From: Ophiosphaerella korrae
Lineage: Eukaryota > Ascomycota > Dothideomycetes > Pleosporales > Phaeosphaeriaceae
DNA length: 64,000 nt
Direction: 5' to 3'
Assembly: GCA_028456385.1 (NCBI GenBank)
Contig: JALNQF010000076.1
Coordinates: 1 to 64,000, forward strand
Positions within the stretch are counted from its first letter, which is position 1; each line of letters begins with the position of its first letter. The notes beneath the pieces are model-generated. The model was not told where the DNA came from. It did no database searches and was given only the letters and a program-made list of their open reading frames with translations. Below, piece after piece: positions 57,423 to 64,000 of the stretch. The translations under genes and the position numbers were made by a program.

Positions 57423-59233
57423 ATGGAAAAGCCTTCGCAGCCATATCGGCTCAATCTCCAGTTTCGTGGCCATATAGAAGGGCTCACATACGTCGATCAG
57501 CATTCTCTGCCACTTTGTCATCTTTTTTCAGGCGTGCCATACGCTCTACCACCACTTGGACCTTTCCGGTTCCAAAAGCCTAGATCGCTGCCACCATGCT
57601 ATCGATACGGGACAAAAGTCAATCCTGCGCAGTATACGGGTGGCTGTGGCCGGTGCCCACAGTCAGCTGTTGGGGCAGCACTCGACAGCAGCATCACTTC
57701 ATGGGACGAGGATTGCCTGCAAAGCAATATTTGGGTCCCAGTTGGGAAGCCACCCGCTGAAGGTAATCCCTCCCCTCAATTAAAAAAAAGGTGGGCTGAG
57801 TACTGAAGATTGAGCAGGCTGGCCAGTTCTATTCTGGATTCGTAAGTCAGGCCTTTCTATTTGTCGACTTTCTTCAAACATCTAGCCACAACTAGATACA
57901 CACTAGCTGTGCCAATCAGGCTGTGCATAGTGCCTAACCCTCTCAAAACCATCATCAATATTCATGACTAAACTATCTAGATGGCGGGTTCCTCCAATTT
58001 GGCAGCCCTAATGACATTGATCTCCGTGCCTTTGTCAACGAGTCACCCAGTCGTGGGTGCATTGTTGTTGCCCCAGCCTATCGGCTGAACGTTTTCGGCT
58101 TCCTAGCTTCATCTTCGCTGCTCAAATCTTGCCCCGATTATTCCACAAATGTAGGATTTTGGGATCAGCGTGCAGCCTTGCAATGGACCCATGAAAACAT
58201 TAGCTACTTTGGCGGTAATGCCTCAAATATCTCTGTAGGTGGTTACTCAGCAGGCTCACACTCAGTATTCCATCAGCTGGCTTATGACCTGGGCTTGCCA
58301 GATGAAAAAGCCATAATAAAGCGAGCCCTCATGTTGTCCAACGGACCTGGAATGCAGCCGAGGAGCGTAGAGGAGGCCCAGGACCAATGTGAAGAGCTGC
58401 TCACCGTACTGGATATTTCAACGGATTTAACGCCAGCAGAGCAGCTTGTTCGGCTTCGTGCAATAGATCCAAAGAAGCTCGTTCAAGCAAGTCACAAGAT
58501 GAAGCTTCACCAATTCCGAGCCGTAACTGATGGCACCTTTGTTCGACATGGCCTGTTCCAGGAAATCAACGACGGTGTTTTTGCTCAGCGTATGGTAAAG
58601 CGCGGCCTTGAACTCATCATTGGCGAATGTAGCGCAGAACACTTTGCATATGCCGCATGGCGTCCCCCAAAGTCTGGCTTCGACAACATGCTTCAGCGTC
58701 TAGAAGCCGAATATCCATATGACGCAGCCAAGGTGTTGATGTCACATTACTTCCCGAACGGCAAGCTTCCCGCGGAATACCAAAGTTGGCAAGCTGCCTT
58801 TGGGCACGTCTACGCAAATGTTCAGATCCATGCTCTTGGGCGCGGGATGATCAGCGCTCTCGTGAAACATGGAGCGGGCGATCTAATCCATCGATATCGC
58901 ATTGAATGGAAGGCGAAATGTGGCGCCTTCAAATACCCAGAAGAATGGGGTGTTACCCATACGACCGACATTGCCATTTGGTTCTGGGGTAACGGTGGAA
59001 AACTAGAGGAGGACGAGAAGAAGATAGTGACCGAATCGTTTCAGGAGCCACTCGGCAAGTTTTTGAGGGGCGAGAAGGTCAACTGGGGAACGAGGCATGG
59101 GATGCAACTCAGGACATTGAAAAGCGACGGCTCAGTGGCTATTGAGCACGATGCGAATTTGGACTACCTCGATCTATGGGAAGCACTGAAGCGAGTCGGC
59201 GCAACGGGACTTCGACGGGAATCACGACTATGA
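57423..59233 (+). CDS. Carboxylesterase type B (alpha/beta hydrolase)
   Basis: Exons 57423-57762, 57815-57841 and 57981-59233 join in phase, giving 539 residues. The middle exon is only 27 bases (AGWPVLFWI). It is required because it links the conserved CLQSNIWVP to WIHGGFL, the oxyanion-hole strand. Further signs are the EDCLQ motif, the elbow GGYSAGS with nucleophile Ser212, and a probable catalytic His in WGVTHTTDI. No signal peptide is visible, so it is probably intracellular. It should cleave carboxylic esters; substrate unknown. The second intron is 139 bp, the first 52 bp. Confidence 0.9.
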
Positions 59234-60454
59234 TGTGTATCGATGGCGGCCTAACAAATCTCAATACTACCTACCAAACATGCACAGAATGAGAATTGAC
59301 AGAGGGGCTATCAGGCTGATCCAGTCAAGCAAACAAGTGCATACCATTGACGATATCTATTTCATATTATATAGCACTCCTCCATATCTTTCTCTCCACA
59401 CATCCAACACCCACACACAAACTCAACCCCTCGTCATCAACACCCCTCCATCCAACACGCCACAAAGCGAACTATAATCCCCAAGCCGACCGTCTGATAT
59501 CTCTGAATTCCCAGCCACACCCTCGCCAGCTAGACCTCATCCAACCCAGTCCCTACACCCCCAAGCCCATGAAATAAAAACGACCAGAGCCATATTTAGC
59601 GCCCTTGCCGTCAAACGGCAGTCGCGCGCATGGGCCTTCCCCCCCGGTCTCCCCAACCCCCCGGTAATGATCGCTTCGTGGATTGACAGATCGTTGCTTC
59701 GATCGGGAAATCACGTGGCGACACAGACGCGTTCGAGTCAGGCGCTTCTGGGGTACTGCTATGTAGCCAGCCGCCGCGCAGACTGCTGGCGTTGGGTTGC
59801 GGGCAGGCCGTTAGGGCGGAGGGGTGCGAGTCATGGTGGAGATGTGGCTACGTACAGGAGGAATGGGGAGGTGGACGGTTGTGATGGGTTGGATGTGCAT
59901 ACTATCATACTACGTTGGGGGGATTGGCGGGAGTGCTTGCAATGCAACATACTGGGTGTTCATCGCGTACGCATTCGCGCCAAAGTATAAAAACCATCAC
60001 ATCACATCGCATCGCACCGCACACCACTCAAGAATAACATATCATATACTCTCATCCACCACAAAACTCCACAAATGCAATAAAATGCCTATACCCCGCC
60101 AAGTCCTTCGCCAGGATATCACACAATGACCCAAAAAGTCCACCCCTACTCCCCCTACCCCGACACCACAACAATCTGATATAAAAAAAGAAAAACACTT
60201 GTAACCATACCATTTCATAACATAGCATGCCGATTCCTACCCGCCCGCTAAAAAAAAAAAAAAAAAAAAAAAAAGAGAGCACAGCGAAGGCGCGACAAAA
60301 GGAAAGGAGGAGGAAGAACAAATTTATGTAGGCGGTCTAGATCTGGGGGATATACTGTACGTTGCGATGGAATGATGACGACGATGCAATGCAACGCAGC
60401 ACGACGCGATATGTTGTTTTGAGTTGGAGGGGAAATAGGACGACCTTGGTGCGG
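59234..60454. other. Intergenic between convergent genes, low complexity
   Basis: About 1.2 kb. It holds a C-rich stretch near 59640-59670, CATC-type repeats near 60000 and a run of about 25 A at 60249-60274. Open frames are products of the simple sequence. Confidence 0.5.
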
Positions 60455-63400
60455 CTATGCTTGGGCGGCGGTGGCAGTGGGTGTGAGAACCCCGCCACCG
60501 CCGTCGTCAATGCCTTCCATGAATTCCTCGATGAAGGCGCTTTCGGCATCGGCGTCGAAGCCGTCGGTGTCGATATCCGCTTCTTCGCCAGTGTCGTTTG
60601 TTTCGTCTTCACTGGCGTCCTGCATGGTGTCGATGGATCCGGCACCTGATGTTGGGAGTTCGAGTTGAGACAGGCTGTATTGCAGCTCGGGGATGTCGTC
60701 GTGGAGATCTTCAGTCATCTCCACGGTGGGCTCATCTTCTGTATCATTGTCGTAAGCGGCGTGGTGGGGACTAGGGCCGCTGGAGCTGATGATGACAGTG
60801 TTGCCAGATTCTTCGACGACGCCGAAAACGGTGGTTACGGTGATGGAGTCCGGGCTTGCGAGGGGGAAGTCGCTGCTGCTACTATTTCCTAAACCGGAAA
60901 CTTCGTTGTCTGGCACGCGGTTGTCAAAGTCTGAAACCATGTCTTGGACATATAGTGCCGTGAAGAACTCATTCATTGCGCTGGCAAGCTCGTCTGCCTG
61001 CCCACGCTCTTCTCTGTCCTTTTCTATCTTTTCAAGAGCGCGGCGTTCCGCCTCTTTCTTGGCTTCGAGCTCAGCTTCAAGACGGCATTTGGCCAGCACG
61101 GACGACTTGCGAGCGCAGGTTGGGCAATGATAATTTACTGTGCAGAATGTGCATGTGCAGGATGGTGATGCTGAAGCGCATTGCTATTGTTGATTAGCAT
61201 ATTACCACATTCCACAGATTGGAGTATCACTTACATCACACACCAAGACTGCACATTCAGAGCATTCCTTGAGTTGCGCTGGGCACTGCGGCCTATTGTC
61301 TCCGACGGGTCTTGGATACTGGCAGAAATATGCCCCACAACCCTCCCATTGGACAGGGTGTCGAGGGTTACACGGCAGCGGAAGCGGATTCGTAATCGAG
61401 TTTGGAATTGGGGCACGAGGTGACTTTGGTGTCATCCAGGATTCGAATAGGCGGCCACGAACACCAGATGCGCTGAATGATCTGGGCCGGGCTGAACTGA
61501 CCGGGATGAATGGCAATGAGGATGTAAGCGCAAATGGGTCGTTCGTTGAGATGGAGTTGAAAGATGTTGAAGTGGACATCTCAACCGATGTGGGTGCGGT
61601 CGTAGTAAGAAGGATTTGAGACTGTGACATGGGTGTTTCTGACGACTCCGATTCGTTATCTGCAGCCAAAGAAACGTCTTGCTGAGAGGCGGTAGGCGTT
61701 CGTTCTGGATCTGGAGTAGAGGCTCTATTTGGATTGAACTCAGGGATAACCAGCCGTTGTGGCGGCTCGTTATGTGTTCGGACATGGTCGCGCTCAGTAT
61801 GCATCTCTCGATAGCCACACTTGCGAACCTTGAGAGCTCTGAAATCATGTTCTTTGCAGATTGGTGCCTTGCAAGCGCGGCACGACACTTTCCACCTGAA
61901 GCTTCGATGGCAATCTTGGCACAAGCCACGCGGACACGTCTGCTGCTGGAGGTCCAGACTCTCCTGCTTTAAATATGCCAGCATGTCAACATGCTCACCC
62001 AAAACATACTCATATAAGCCGTTGTTCTTCATCTCGCGAACATAATCCACAGGCCGTAGTTGATTGCTAAAATCTGGGTCTTCGAATTGCTTCATCCGTG
62101 GCAAAGGAGCTGCCCGGATTTTGTCTGCTCCTCTACCACCCAAGCCACTGCCCAGTACAGCGATACCGCCGCCACCAGAGAAAATGGGCTCCAAGCAACA
62201 CCAATGCATGTTTAGCTTCGGAGGTTCACGGTTAACATGTAACGCAGGAATGCCATTGTTGAGATTACCGCCATCTTCAGAGTCAGAAGACTCGTCGTCG
62301 TTGGCGCTTTCGTTCATGAGATTTGGCGATCGTGTAGCTCCCGGAGCCCACCAAAATCGATCCCGCTCACTGGTGTCCTGATTAGTCCGATCTTCTAATG
62401 CAGAGAATGCTCCGGCCGCCTGCCCTAGAGTCCCGCCCAGCGTCGAGCTATTACCAAATGCTAGATTTGCAAAATGACGCGTCTTCACTCGCTTCCGTGG
62501 TATGGGCCTGTTGAATGCGCAACTCGCGCACAGCGTCTTGCGGCAGCCCATGCAGTGCATGCGGACACTGCAAGACTCACAGCGCTCGAGGATGGCATCA
62601 TTGCACTGGGCGCATTTGACCTCGTCGATAAAAATGGTGTGGCTCTTCCTTAGATGTGCAGGCACGTGTTTCCCCTCTCCATAGGAAAGCCCGTTTTCAG
62701 TGCCCAGCGGCTCGCCGTCTTGTCCCGTTTCGGCTATCTCCCACAATCTGCCGTCATGATTGCCCAATGCAGCAGTGCCCTCGACAGGCCCTATGCGATT
62801 GCCTGACCTCCACAGTCTGTCGAAGGGCACCCAGACCTCCATGTTCTGCGGCCCAGCCCGCCCCGCATGGTAGTCCTTTCTCCGGAAACATCTGCCGGCC
62901 GGACTGGGGCACCAGGCGGTGTCTGTCCAGATGCCCAGCTGGTGGCAGATCTCAATGAGTTGGTGGGTGGGGTCGGAGTCGGAGTCTCTCCGGATGAGGG
63001 ACGAGGGCAGGTAGGGCCTTCGGCGGTGGTGGCGACAGCGATATGTGTAGAGGCTCCTGAGAGCAAGGTCTTTCTGCATCCAGGGGGCATCTTTGAGGGT
63101 GTAGGGCTCGAGGAAGGGCACAATGTGGTACTTGATGGAGACGTTCTTGCAGCCGCGGACGGACAGGTGCTGCAGGGTGGCGATGCGCGGGGCAAGCACG
63201 CTGCCGACGAGGGCGATGCCGGTGACGGCGGTGTTGCAGAGGTCGAGGCTGGTCAGCCGCGTGCCATTGGGGGCGATGATCTGCTTGAGGAGGGCGTCGA
63301 ACGAGTAGGCCTTGGACGCGCGCTCCCTGCTATCGGGCGTCTCGTTGCCCGGCGAGCCGACGGTGACGGCGGGCTGGGGCAGGCGGAAGGACAGCGTCTT

Positions 63401-63658
63401 CCATGCGATGGGGTAGTTGCGCAGGAAGTCGCGCAGGTGGCGGGAGGTGTGGTAGAGGTCGAGGAGGGCGACGGTGGGGATCTGGGCGAGCAGCGACTCG
63501 AGCACGGGCGGGTAGGCGGTGATGACGGCCTCGAGCAGGCTGAGGCGCGGGGCGGGGGCGGCGACAGCAGTAGCCGTGGCGGTTGCGGTGGTCGTGGTGG
63601 TGGTCGTGCCGGTGAAGAGGTCCGTCTCCGTGTGGGTGGTCTGCTGTTGCGTGCTCAT
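60455..63658 (-). CDS. F-box-like protein with multiple zinc-binding Cys/His clusters
   Basis: Exons 61235-63658 and 60455-61183 join in phase across a 51-bp intron. That restores a Cys cluster (VLVCD then QCASASPSCTCTFC and YHCPTCARK). The start at 63658 (MSTQQQ) gives 1050 residues; an in-frame upstream ATG at 63754 would add 32. An F-box-like segment (PTVALLDLYHTSRHLRDFL, about 60-80) and one or two LRR-like stretches (LTSLDLCNTAV, LQHLSVRGC) lead the protein. Three or more CxxC clusters follow: CAQCNDAILERCESC, CQDCHRSFRWKVSCRAC and the cluster at the intron. A long coiled coil and acidic tail end it. F-box proteins select substrates for SCF ubiquitin ligases; that role is inferred. Confidence 0.75.
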
Positions 63659-63779
63659 GCTTGCCTGATGCGGCCAATGCAGATGGAGACCAAGGCTCTC
63701 CGCCAACTCAGATGCTATCAGGCAATCTTGTCGGACAAGGCGGCACGGTAACATACAAAAGAGACATGCAGTGCCTGCC

Positions 63780-63850
63780 TGTGTTGCGGGTGCGGGCGCG
63801 TGTCGGCGTCGGCGTGTCGGTGTCGGTGTCGGTGTCAGTGTCCAGAGTGT
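63780..63850. repeat. GT-rich simple repeat upstream of the F-box-like gene
   Basis: Several near-tandem GTGTCG/GTCGGT hexamers (about 63800-63842) lie between the start of the F-box-like gene and the window end. It is a microsatellite-type tract and may vary in length between strains. Confidence 0.6.
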
Positions 63851-64000
63851 TGGTGGTGTCGAGTGTCTGGTTGATAACTACCTAGGCTCCTAGTCTGCCG
63901 CCTCCGGCCATCTGCATGCACCCTCTGCCTCACCGCCCGCCGCCTATCATCCGTTGGCACATCACAGACCCCAACCAGCTGACTGCTAGTCACCTATTCG

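Noticed and set aside
45389..59233. A run of lipase, luciferase-domain, aldolase, FAD monooxygenase, GMC oxidoreductase and carboxylesterase genes that could suggest a biosynthetic cluster
   Set aside because: No PKS, NRPS, terpene cyclase, pathway regulator or dedicated transporter is present, the strands are mixed, and long gaps separate the genes. A shared pathway is not supported.

Overview
The window is nuclear DNA from a filamentous ascomycete (Pezizomycotina); a Dothideomycete of the Pleosporales type is my best guess. Evidence: genes carry short GT-AG introns of about 50-80 bp with CTAAC/CTGAC-like branch sites. The families are typical of such fungi (HET domain, fungal rhodopsin-domain protein, CorA-like protein, GH31 and GH2 enzymes, GMC oxidoreductase). 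AT-rich transposon relics show C-to-T decay as expected from repeat-induced point mutation (RIP). The genus is inferred from gene style only.

Layout. 1-1.75 kb is a decayed Tc1/mariner transposase with a GC-richer insert. 2.36-4.94 kb is a GC-rich secreted GH2 glycosidase gene. 5.0-6.25 kb is AT-rich repeat DNA with two 146-bp repeats and an LTR-like segment. 6.27-7.7 kb is a cytochrome P450 pseudogene. 7.86-10.35 kb holds two divergent lectin-like genes. 10.6-12.1 kb holds two abutting Tc1-type relics, followed by a broken phosphotransferase (APH) fragment, a coiled-coil protein and an orphan ORF. 15.8-19.8 kb encodes a 1334-residue ankyrin-repeat/HET protein, followed by a foldback pair of small repeats (19.9-20.5 kb). 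Up to 21.8 kb this is accessory, repeat-rich DNA.

From 21.8 kb on the window is mostly ordinary gene-dense chromosome: CTU1/NCS6 tRNA thiolase, a GNAT protein, GH31 alpha-glucosidase, MDP-1-type phosphatase, a secreted CVNH-like protein, a CorA-like protein, a DUF2231-like membrane protein, a secreted amidase, an ISWI remodeler, GET3, a class 3 lipase, a luciferase-domain protein, a class II aldolase/adducin protein, an FAD monooxygenase, a beta-trefoil-like membrane protein, a GMC oxidoreductase, a rhodopsin-domain protein, a carboxylesterase and an F-box/zinc-rich protein. Exon joins were checked for reading frame by hand in nearly all of these; exceptions are noted in the entries.

No biosynthetic backbone enzyme (PKS, NRPS, terpene cyclase) is visible, so the oxidoreductases and hydrolases at 45-59 kb are not called a metabolite cluster. 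The strongest second-look items are the ankyrin-HET protein (unusual domain order, nearly identical repeats), single in-frame stop codons interrupting otherwise open genes (CVNH-like and CorA-like), the divergent lectin pair and the foldback repeat.
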